From assembly GCA_944392615.1 (NCBI GenBank), contig CALXXF010000019.1, positions 1 to 46,421 of the forward strand: 46,421 nt of DNA, given 5' to 3'. The translations under genes were made by a program, and so were the position numbers. Each line of letters starts with the position of its first letter. The stretch's first letter is position 1. The notes under the pieces are model-generated. The model ran no database searches. It was not told the DNA's origin and was given only the letters and a program-made list of their open reading frames with translations. This stretch comes from an uncultured Clostridia bacterium (lineage in GTDB: Bacteria > Bacillota > Clostridia > Oscillospirales > CAG-272). Positions 17,401 to 24,226 of this stretch are shown here, piece by piece.

Positions 17401-19041
17401 ATGAAAAAACTCGAAAAATCCGCCAAGTTCAAAGGCGCGCAGGGCCCCGTCATTACCATAGTAATGGATGGAGTCGGACTTGCCCCTGCGAACGCGGCTA
17501 ACGCAATAGCAAAGGCAAACACACCCACCCTTGACATGCTTATGTCAGAATACCCCATGGTAAAGCTCAAGGCGCACGGCACAGCCGTAGGACTGCCCAC
17601 AGACGATGATATGGGCAATTCCGAAGTCGGTCACAACGCACTCGGCTCAGGTCAGGTTTTTGCGCAGGGAGCCAAGCTCGTTTCAAATTCCATAGCATCG
17701 GGAAAAATGTTCGAAGGTGCCGTATGGAATGAGCTTGTCGAAAATTCCAAAAAGAACGACTCAGTATTTCACTTCATAGGGCTTTTCTCCGACGGAAATG
17801 TACATTCGCACATAGACCACCTCAAGGCGATGATAACCGAGGCGAAAAAGGAGGGCGTCAGAAAGGTAAGGATACACATCCTTCTCGACGGAAGAGATGT
17901 CGGAGAAACGTCGGCGCTCGAATATATAGATCCCTTTGAAGAATTCATTTCCTCGCTCAGAGACGAGTCCTTTGACGTTATGATAGCTTCCGGCGGCGGA
18001 AGAATGAAGATAACGATGGACAGATATGAGGCAAACTGGAACATGGTCGCAGAAGGCTGGAAGACCCATGTCCTGGGAGAGGGACGCTTTTTCCCGTGCG
18101 CTCACGAAGCTGTGGAAACGCTCAGAAAAGAGACCGGCGCAATAGACCAGGATATTCCTCCCTTTGTGATAGCGGAAAACGGCGAGCCTGTCGGAAGAAT
18201 AAATGACGGAGACAGCGTTGTATTCTACAACTTCAGGGGAGACAGGGCGATAGAAATATCAAAAGCCTTTGACGACGCAGACTTTGACAAATTCGATCGT
18301 GTGAGATATCCCAAGGTCATATATGCCGGCATGCTCGAATACGACGGGGACGCTCATATTCCCTCGCGCTATCTTGTCGCACCTCCGGAGATAACGAATA
18401 CGATGGGCGAATACATGGCATCCACCGGGATCTGCCAGGCAGCTGTATCGGAGACCCAGAAATACGGACATGTCACGTATTTCTGGAACGGAAACCGCAG
18501 CGGAAAGTTCGACGATGCCACCGAGGACTATTTTGAAATACGCTCTGACATCGTTCCGTTTGAACAGCGTCCCTGGATGAAGTGCGCCGAAATCACCGAC
18601 AAGCTCATAGAGCTTATACAGAGTGGAAAATACAAGTATATCAGAGCCAATTATCCCAACGGAGACATGGTGGGACACACAGGAAACTTTGATGCTACCG
18701 TCATATCCATAGAATCTCTCGACCTCCAGCTTGCAAGGCTGCTTCCGGTCATAGACGCGGCACACGGCGTCGCAATAATAACTGCTGACCACGGAAACTC
18801 CGACGAGATGTATGAGATAGATAAAAAAGGCAATATAAAGACAAATCCCGACGGCTCATATAAGGCAAAGACAAGCCACACTCTGAACCCGGTGCCCTGC
18901 ATATTCTACGACAACTCGCCCGAAAAAGGATATGAGGTCGTTTTCGCCGACGATTACGGACTTTCAAATGTTGCTGCCACGACGGTCAACCTTCTCGGAT
19001 ATGACGCCCCGGAAATGTGGGACAAATCGATGATAAAATAA
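17401..19041 (+). CDS. gpmI: 2,3-bisphosphoglycerate-independent phosphoglycerate mutase
   Basis: Mn-dependent glycolytic enzyme interconverting 3- and 2-phosphoglycerate through a phosphoserine. Alkaline-phosphatase superfamily. Seen: the metal-binding start VMDGVGLAP (Asp23), catalytic MGNSEVGHN (Ser74), GLFSDGNVHSH, HILLDGRDV, FYNFRGDRA, YPNGDMVGHTG and ITADHGNSDEM near the C-terminus, in the normal GpmI order. At 546 residues it is slightly longer than the common ~510, consistent with a longer N-terminus and an insertion. AGGAGG lies 7 nt before the ATG. It is followed by a strong hairpin and faces a convergent gene. It is not placed with other glycolytic genes here. Confidence 0.96.
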   Translation: MKKLEKSAKFKGAQGPVITIVMDGVGLAPANAANAIAKANTPTLDMLMSEYPMVKLKAHGTAVGLPTDDDMGNSEVGHNALGSGQVFAQGAKLVSNSIASGKMFEGAVWNELVENSKKNDSVFHFIGLFSDGNVHSHIDHLKAMITEAKKEGVRKVRIHILLDGRDVGETSALEYIDPFEEFISSLRDESFDVMIASGGGRMKITMDRYEANWNMVAEGWKTHVLGEGRFFPCAHEAVETLRKETGAIDQDIPPFVIAENGEPVGRINDGDSVVFYNFRGDRAIEISKAFDDADFDKFDRVRYPKVIYAGMLEYDGDAHIPSRYLVAPPEITNTMGEYMASTGICQAAVSETQKYGHVTYFWNGNRSGKFDDATEDYFEIRSDIVPFEQRPWMKCAEITDKLIELIQSGKYKYIRANYPNGDMVGHTGNFDATVISIESLDLQLARLLPVIDAAHGVAIITADHGNSDEMYEIDKKGNIKTNPDGSYKAKTSHTLNPVPCIFYDNSPEKGYEVVFADDYGLSNVAATTVNLLGYDAPEMWDKSMIK

Positions 19042-19066
19042 TCGGCGGGACTGTGAAAAACATGAT

Positions 19067-19099
19067 AAGAACCGGGATAGCGGCTGCTTCCCGGTTCTT
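19067..19099. terminator. Hairpin between convergent gpmI and TIM-barrel gene
   Basis: Perfect 11-bp stem, AAGAACCGGGA (19067-19077) and TCCCGGTTCTT (19089-19099), with an 11-nt loop. It lies 25 nt after gpmI and ~75 nt after the convergent gene. T content after the stem is modest on both strands. A bidirectional terminator is the best reading. Confidence 0.7.
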
Positions 19100-19174
19100 G
19101 TGTATTCAAAAACATGCTTTACAAAAGAGCGCGTGATTCATAAACTTCATATAAATGCACCGCGGCGCTGGTTT

Positions 19175-19993
19175 TCAGCGTGATGCGGAATATTTTCTGA
19201 TAAAATCCATATCCCTGTTTATAACAGAGGCGTCAAAGCCTTCCGGATGTATATCCGGAGATTCAAGCGTCACCGTAGAATGATATACAGAAAATATCTC
19301 AGGCAGAAGTTTTTCAAGACCTGCTATTCCCTGTCCGGGATGAAGTATAGGCCTGAGAGATGAGAAATCGCCTGACGGACCTGTATAATCACTTATATGA
19401 AGGTGCCTTATTCTGCCGTTCTCCAGCCATCCTGAAGAAACTATCTCTTCGTTTTGAGCGTGAAAAGCCCCGAACCTGACGTCGTAGACAAAACCTGCGT
19501 CGGGCCGCGAGGCAGATACCCTGCACAGATTTGAAAAGGCGTCGGATTCTACAGACGGGACGTTTTCGATCAGAAGCTCAAGCGAATTTTCCCCGGCAAT
19601 TTCAAAGAGCCTGTCAAGACACGAAATATTACTTGAAAGCCTTGTATCCGAAACGCGCCCGCTCCACAGGTGCAGAACCAGCTTTGAGGCGCCTATAGCG
19701 CTTCCGACGTTGCAATTCAGCGCAAAAAGCCTGAATCCCTCCTCCGTATCTCCGGGATTCTGACCGGCAAGATATATTCCTATATCCTTTTCCGCATGTA
19801 TTGAGCCGAAATACAGACCGCACTTTTCTATAGCTGAAACAAGCTCCCTGAGCCTTTCGTAATAGGGCTTAACCATCATGAGCTCGAAGCCGTCCGCCTC
19901 GATCTCACCGCCGCGCTCTGTAAACAGCCTGTAATTCCACCCGTTGTCCCTTCCGACCATAGTGCCGGTGGAGCAATACAGAATATTGTTCAA
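19175..19993 (-). CDS. Xylose-isomerase-like TIM-barrel protein (sugar epimerase/AP-endonuclease 2 family)
   Basis: 272 residues. The pattern NILYCSTGTMVGRDNG near the start, an ELMMVKPYYERL helix, SIHAEKD, LVLHLWSG, ELLIENVPS, FVYDVRFGAFHAQ, RHLHISDYTG and VTLESPD follows the alternating strand-helix order with acidic and His metal ligands of the xylose-isomerase-like superfamily. Substrate not recognisable; endonuclease IV-type DNA repair is less likely than a sugar isomerase or epimerase. The start is taken as TTG at 19993: AAGGCGGTG lies 6 nt upstream and homologues begin here; a longer frame would add an unlikely 35-residue leader. Divergent from the PHP gene, with a LacI/CcpA-type palindrome between them. 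Confidence 0.7.
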   Translation of the reverse strand: MNNILYCSTGTMVGRDNGWNYRLFTERGGEIEADGFELMMVKPYYERLRELVSAIEKCGLYFGSIHAEKDIGIYLAGQNPGDTEEGFRLFALNCNVGSAIGASKLVLHLWSGRVSDTRLSSNISCLDRLFEIAGENSLELLIENVPSVESDAFSNLCRVSASRPDAGFVYDVRFGAFHAQNEEIVSSGWLENGRIRHLHISDYTGPSGDFSSLRPILHPGQGIAGLEKLLPEIFSVYHSTVTLESPDIHPEGFDASVINRDMDFIRKYSASR

Positions 19994-20043
19994 GTAAGAC
20001 ACCGCCTTCCGAGAAGCGCAAAAAAAGAAGCGCTCCATACCGA

Positions 20044-20072
20044 ATGATAGCACAAAAAAGCAGGCAATGCAA
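20044..20072 (-). promoter_or_regulatory. Putative promoter of the TIM-barrel gene
   Basis: Minus strand TTGCAT (20067-20072), 17-bp spacer, TATCAT (20044-20049). The -10 is good and the -35 is weak, as is usual for activated or repressed promoters. Confidence 0.45.
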
Positions 20073-20081
20073 GCGCTTGTC
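20068..20081. promoter_or_regulatory. LacI/CcpA-type operator-like palindrome
   Basis: TGCAAGCGCTTGTC, containing the perfect 10-bp palindrome CAAGCGCTTG (20070-20079), matches 8 of 10 fixed positions of the LacI-family/cre pattern TGNAANCGNTTNCA. It overlaps the -35 region of the TIM-barrel promoter and lies ~30 bp upstream of the PHP promoter. Confidence 0.45.
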
Positions 20082-20111
20082 GGAAAAAGACATTTCACAC
20101 TGCAAATTATA

Positions 20112-20140
20112 TTGACTGAGACATAATAGTGTGCTATACT
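20112..20140 (+). promoter_or_regulatory. Promoter of the PHP gene
   Basis: TTGACT (20112-20117), 17-bp spacer, TATACT (20135-20140): 5/6 and 5/6 matches. Transcription starts ~20147, leaving only ~23 nt before the ATG, enough for the GGGGGAG ribosome site. Confidence 0.75.
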
Positions 20141-20169
20141 TTGCTTACATATCTAAGGGGGAGCGTCAT

Positions 20170-21003
20170 ATGAATATAAGAAAACCGATCTGCGACAGCC
20201 ACGTGCACTCGCATTTTTCCTTTGATGCGTCTCCCTCAGCCTCTCCTGACGCAATATGCGAACGGGCGAAGGCACTCGGAATGACGCATATTGCGATCAC
20301 AGATCACAATGACGTCAATGTACTGTTTGACCATAGTTTCCCGCCATATCCTGAAAAAGAAGCCGCGCAAAGCATAGCCGAGGCAAAAAAGCGCCACGAC
20401 GGGAGCGTATGTCTGGCATACGGAGTAGAGCTCGGTCAGGCGCACCAGTACCCAGAAGCGGCGAGAGCTTTTCTTGACGTCTTTGACCCCGATGTCGTTG
20501 TAGGCTCACTCCACAGCCTCAGAGGCGAACCTGATTTCTATTCTCTCGGAAAGGAAAAGTATACCGACGACGTCTTTCCGGCGATATGGGACAGATATCT
20601 CGACGAGTACCTTGAAATGCTCGGATTTGACGGAATAGACATAGCCGCGCATCTCACTTATCCGATAAGATATGCAAGGAAGCACGGCTGCAGCGCCGAC
20701 ATCAGCGCGAGCATTCCCAAGATAGAAAATATTTTCCGCACAATAGTGAAAAAAGATATCTGCCTTGAGGTCAACACGTCCGGATTCCGGCAGGGCATGG
20801 GCGGCCCGCTCCCGGATTTTCATTTGCTCGAACTTTACAGAGATTGCGGAGGAAAGCTGGTGACACTCGGCTCGGACGCACATGCGCAGAAGGATATAGG
20901 CGCCGATTTTGACCTCTGCGTCAGAAAACTGTGCCGGATGGGATTTGAGCACATCGCCTTTGTGTTCAGAAAAGACATAATGCTCACCCGCACAGACACT
21001 TGA
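20170..21003 (+). CDS. PHP-domain phosphoesterase, histidinol-phosphatase type
   Basis: 277 residues. The four metal-binding motifs of the PHP superfamily are present: CDSHVHSHFSFD at the N-terminus, ITDHND (Asp45/His46), YGVELGQ with VGSLHSLRG, and GSDAHA near the C-terminus. Length and motif spacing resemble HisJ-type histidinol-phosphatases, which hydrolyse L-histidinol phosphate. No other histidine-biosynthesis gene is nearby, so it could be another small-molecule phosphatase. The start is ATG 20170, after a GGGGGAG ribosome site; a GTG 39 nt upstream lies inside the promoter and is rejected. Divergent from the TIM-barrel gene; both may respond to the palindrome between them. Confidence 0.75.
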   Translation: MNIRKPICDSHVHSHFSFDASPSASPDAICERAKALGMTHIAITDHNDVNVLFDHSFPPYPEKEAAQSIAEAKKRHDGSVCLAYGVELGQAHQYPEAARAFLDVFDPDVVVGSLHSLRGEPDFYSLGKEKYTDDVFPAIWDRYLDEYLEMLGFDGIDIAAHLTYPIRYARKHGCSADISASIPKIENIFRTIVKKDICLEVNTSGFRQGMGGPLPDFHLLELYRDCGGKLVTLGSDAHAQKDIGADFDLCVRKLCRMGFEHIAFVFRKDIMLTRTDT

Positions 21004-21177
21004 GCGCGGTTCAGTGTGCGAGCACTCCTGCCTGCAAGGCCTTGTTTTGCGGACTTTGTTTGACTGACCTCTTGTGCAGGACCTCAATGGTATACGACGC
21101 TCCGGCAGGCGATTCTCCGGAAGCGCCGGCAACGCCTGTTTAACCTTACACCATCACACCGCCGCATAGCAGTGATG

Positions 21178-21193
21178 ATTTTACCCGTAAAAT
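21178..21193. promoter_or_regulatory. 16-bp palindrome upstream of the Lrp-type regulator
   Basis: ATTTTAC-CC-GTAAAAT is a perfect dyad 20 bp before the ATG of the Lrp/AsnC gene. Lrp-family regulators commonly bind AT-rich palindromes of about this size at their own promoters. The stretch 21004-21177 has no recognised gene. Confidence 0.4.
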
Positions 21194-21213
21194 TCTGTGA
21201 AAGGATTACAGCA

Positions 21214-21693
21214 ATGGATAAGATATTGTCTTTACTCGAAAGCAACGGAAGATACACCGCCGGACAGCTCGCAGCAATGCTCGGCGAGGATGCCGGAGAA
21301 ATAAACAAAAAAATCGAACAGTATGAGAAGGACGGCACAATAGTCGGTTACAAGGCCCTCATAGACTGGGACAAGACCGACCGCGAGATGATATGCGCCG
21401 TGATAGAGCTGAAGGTCACGCCTCAGCCTGACCGCGGATTTGACAAAATAGCAGAACGTCTTGTAAACTATCCCGAGATATCGGGTGTGTATCTCATGAG
21501 CGGTTCATATGATATACAGCTCATCATAGAAGGAAAGTCGCTGAAGGAAGTCGCCCGTTTCGTCGCAATGACCCTTGCTCCGATGGAGGGCGTCGCCTCG
21601 ACCGCAACTTCCTTCGTACTGCGCAAATACAAAGACAAAGGAGTGATATACGCTGCTCCTGAAGTCGATGAAAGAGGGAATTGTCCGGTATGA
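21214..21693 (+). CDS. Lrp/AsnC-family transcriptional regulator
   Basis: 159 residues with the standard two-part layout: an N-terminal winged HTH (about 1-55) and a C-terminal RAM ligand-binding domain (about 70-145; ICAVIELKVTPQ, then the GVYLMSGSYDIQLIIEG strand region). Such proteins form octamers and sense amino acids. The ATG at 21214 has AAGG 9 nt upstream; a longer frame beginning at 21172 runs across the palindrome and is not preferred. Its TGA overlaps the ATG of the next aminotransferase gene (ATGA), so the two are translationally coupled and the regulator probably controls amino-acid metabolism through that enzyme. Confidence 0.9.
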   Translation: MDKILSLLESNGRYTAGQLAAMLGEDAGEINKKIEQYEKDGTIVGYKALIDWDKTDREMICAVIELKVTPQPDRGFDKIAERLVNYPEISGVYLMSGSYDIQLIIEGKSLKEVARFVAMTLAPMEGVASTATSFVLRKYKDKGVIYAAPEVDERGNCPV

Positions 21694-22856
21694 TCGACTA
21701 TGAAAAGCTGCTGCACAAGACGGTGAGGGATATACCGCCCTCAGGAATAAGGAAATTTTTCGACCTTCTCGACGACAAGAAGGATGTGGTGGCACTGACC
21801 GTCGGTCAGCCGGACTTTGTGACCCCGTGGCACATACGCCGGGCTGCCATTGAAAGTCTTGAACGCGGAAAGACATATTATACCTCAAATGCCGGACTTA
21901 TGGAAGCGAGAAAGCAGATATCCGCCTATCTCAACCGCCGCTTTTCCCTCGATTACGACCCTGAAAGTGAAATACTCATAACCGTCGGCGGAAGCGAGGC
22001 GATAGACATCGCGATACGTTCAATGGTCACGTCTGGCGACGAGGTTATAATCCCTGAGCCATGCTTTGTGTGCTACGCTCCTATAGTCAGGCTCTCAGGG
22101 GGGAATCCGGTTTCCCTTCCGCTGAGTGAAAAAAACAGATTCAAGCTCACGGTGGAGGATTTGAAAAAAGTTTTCAGCAAAAGGACAAAGCTTCTTATAC
22201 TTCCCTTTCCCAACAATCCCACCGGAGCCGTAATGACAGAAGAGGACCTCGCGCCCATCGCCGCGCTTATAAGAGACACCGACGTCGCAGTGCTGTCAGA
22301 CGAAATATACGCCGAATTGACATACGGAAGAAAGCATGTATCTATCGCCTCCCTTGAGGGTATGAGGGAGCGCACCGTAATAGCCAGCGGATTTTCAAAG
22401 GCGTATGCGATGACCGGCTGGCGTCTCGGATACACTGCCGCTCCCTTCCAGATAACGTCACAGATGTTCAAGATACACCAATACGCGATAATGTGCGCCC
22501 CCACAGCAAGCCAGTTTGCAGCTGTTGAAGCGCTTGAGCAGGGAGACTCCGACATAGAAATGATGAAAGAGGAGTATGACCGAAGAAGACGCTATATTCT
22601 GAAGGGACTGCGTGACATGGGGATAAGTTGCTTTGAGCCCGAGGGAGCCTTCTACATCTTTCCAGAGATAGGAAAGTTCGGACTTTCAAGCGAGAGCTTC
22701 TGCGAGCGCCTTCTGAACGAGCAGGGCGTGGCGATCGTTCCGGGAAATGCATTCGGGGAAAGCGGAGAGGGCTTTGCGAGGATATCATATGCTTATTCGG
22801 TCCCGCACATAACCACCGCGCTTGAGCGGATAGAAAAATTCATACGTTCTCTCTGA
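21690..22856 (+). CDS. Class I/II PLP-dependent aminotransferase
   Basis: 388 residues; fold-type I aminotransferase of the aspartate/aromatic group. Seen: YYTSNAGLMEARKQI, PEPCFVCYAP, the PFPNNPTGA segment (Asn binding PLP), LSDEIYAELTYG (Asp/Tyr contacting the cofactor) and SGFSKAYAMTGWRLGY with the PLP lysine at Lys237; the RISYAYS C-terminal segment carries the substrate-carboxylate Arg. The amino donor cannot be decided by eye. The start at 21690 overlaps the upstream Lrp stop codon (ATGA); a second frame start 9 nt earlier is less likely. It forms a two-gene operon with the Lrp-type regulator. Confidence 0.92.
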   Translation: MIDYEKLLHKTVRDIPPSGIRKFFDLLDDKKDVVALTVGQPDFVTPWHIRRAAIESLERGKTYYTSNAGLMEARKQISAYLNRRFSLDYDPESEILITVGGSEAIDIAIRSMVTSGDEVIIPEPCFVCYAPIVRLSGGNPVSLPLSEKNRFKLTVEDLKKVFSKRTKLLILPFPNNPTGAVMTEEDLAPIAALIRDTDVAVLSDEIYAELTYGRKHVSIASLEGMRERTVIASGFSKAYAMTGWRLGYTAAPFQITSQMFKIHQYAIMCAPTASQFAAVEALEQGDSDIEMMKEEYDRRRRYILKGLRDMGISCFEPEGAFYIFPEIGKFGLSSESFCERLLNEQGVAIVPGNAFGESGEGFARISYAYSVPHITTALERIEKFIRSL

Positions 22857-23004
22857 TGCGCTCTGCAAGGCATACTGTCCTTGAGTTTTCACAACACTTG
22901 CCTGCCTTTTTCCTGCCGCGTTTTATGACATTTCCCGGCAGCATTTAAAGAACGGGGCTAAGTCTTTTTTAAGCCTCCGAATTAATTTGATAAGGACAAT
23001 ATTG
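22857..23004. other. Non-coding 3' region of the aminotransferase operon
   Basis: No gene recognised. The sequence between the aminotransferase stop codon and the terminator has no ribosome site or extended coding pattern. The stretch 23047-23252 beyond the terminator is likewise empty. Confidence 0.5.
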
Positions 23005-23046
23005 AAAATCATCCGGCTTTCTTAGCAAAGGAAGCCGGATGATTTT
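23005..23046. terminator. Strong bidirectional terminator between convergent operons
   Basis: A perfect 15-bp stem, AAAATCATCCGGCTT (23005-23019) and AAGCCGGATGATTTT (23032-23046), with a 12-nt loop, flanked by A and T runs so that it works both ways. It ends the aminotransferase transcript (plus) and the mutS2-carrier transcript (minus). Confidence 0.85.
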
Positions 23047-23252
23047 ACTATTCAAATATTTTCAGCATTCGGCAAGCCGTATTTTATCGATCACACTTGC
23101 ACTCGCGCGTACTATTCGCATACTATTGCCCTTTCGTTACGACCGATCTGCTCGCACGCGGCTCAGGCGCAAGACGCACGAACATGTGAGACGGTAAGGC
23201 ACATGAACGCCTTTTGACGGCAGAGCTGTAAAAGGGACGGAAGCCCTGCAAT

Positions 23253-24212
23253 TCAGATGATTCCTGTCTGCTTCATTATAAACAGACCGGCAAACATCGT
23301 AAAAAGGCTTGTCACAGTGGTCATGACAACAATCTGACCGGACAACACATAATCGCTCTTCATGTTTTTACCCATAACATAAGACACAACCGCCGACGGA
23401 ACGGCGCACAGTATAAAGAGAGTGCCTATATCTGCGCCGCGGAATCCAAGAAAATATGCACACACAGTTGCCGCCGCGGGAAAAACGACCGATTTTACCG
23501 CCGTTGCAATGACGGCAAGAGAAAGTCTTCCTGAATCATCCTTTGTAAACGCCACGCTCGCACCGAGAGAAAGAAGTGCAAGCGGGGTGGTTACTCCTGC
23601 GAGGTAGTCGACAGTTACAGCGGCGAACTTCGGAAGCTCAAGAGGCTCTATAAGCATAAACGGAAGTCCTGCAAGAGTACCTATGACAAGCGGATTCGTA
23701 ATAACGCCTTTTGTGACCTCAGCCGCGGTTTTTATACCGCCTGCGCGCTTTTTTTCAGGCGAATACACTGTCAGAAGTATGACCGAAAAGACATTGAAAA
23801 GTATCAGCGTTATAGATATGAATATGGAAAATTTTGCACGCCCCTCTTCACCGAAGAGGAGCTCTGCAAGCGGAAGACCGAGTATCGCGGCGTTGGAACG
23901 GAACATTCCCTGTATAAGGGCGCCTCTTTTGGCATTGTCCTTTACAAAAAAGGGGACTATGAGCCATGGCAAAGCTATCGAAAGAGCTATTGCGGCAAAA
24001 GCAAACAGAAACAGCCCCGAATCAGAGGCGGAAACCTCTGACTCCACGACGCTCTGAAAGAGCAGAAGCGGAAGTGTTATTCTGAAAACGAGCTTGTCAC
24101 ACAGCTCAAAGAATTCCTGCGGCACAATTCTTCCCCTTATAAGTCTGCCTATAAGCATGATAAGGCATATGGGAAGCACAGCGTTCATGCTGTAAAGAAA
24201 ACTGTCAAGCAA
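23253..24212 (-). CDS. Auxin efflux carrier (AEC)-family permease
   Basis: Membrane transporter, 319 residues, with about ten hydrophobic segments in two halves and a central soluble loop (VYSPEKKRAGG). Features of the AEC family are the N-terminal MLIGRLIRGRIVP segment, LPLLLFQSV, RSNAAILGLPL in the first half and PLALLSLGASV followed by KSVVFPAA in the second half. Bacterial members export or import organic acids such as malate; the substrate here is unknown. It starts with TTG at 24212: GGAGG is 8 nt upstream and overlaps the stop region of mutS2, 14 nt away, so translation is coupled to mutS2. Last gene of the cluster. Confidence 0.85.
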   Translation of the reverse strand: MLDSFLYSMNAVLPICLIMLIGRLIRGRIVPQEFFELCDKLVFRITLPLLLFQSVVESEVSASDSGLFLFAFAAIALSIALPWLIVPFFVKDNAKRGALIQGMFRSNAAILGLPLAELLFGEEGRAKFSIFISITLILFNVFSVILLTVYSPEKKRAGGIKTAAEVTKGVITNPLVIGTLAGLPFMLIEPLELPKFAAVTVDYLAGVTTPLALLSLGASVAFTKDDSGRLSLAVIATAVKSVVFPAAATVCAYFLGFRGADIGTLFILCAVPSAVVSYVMGKNMKSDYVLSGQIVVMTTVTSLFTMFAGLFIMKQTGII

Positions 24213-24226
24213 CCCTTTTTCCTCCT

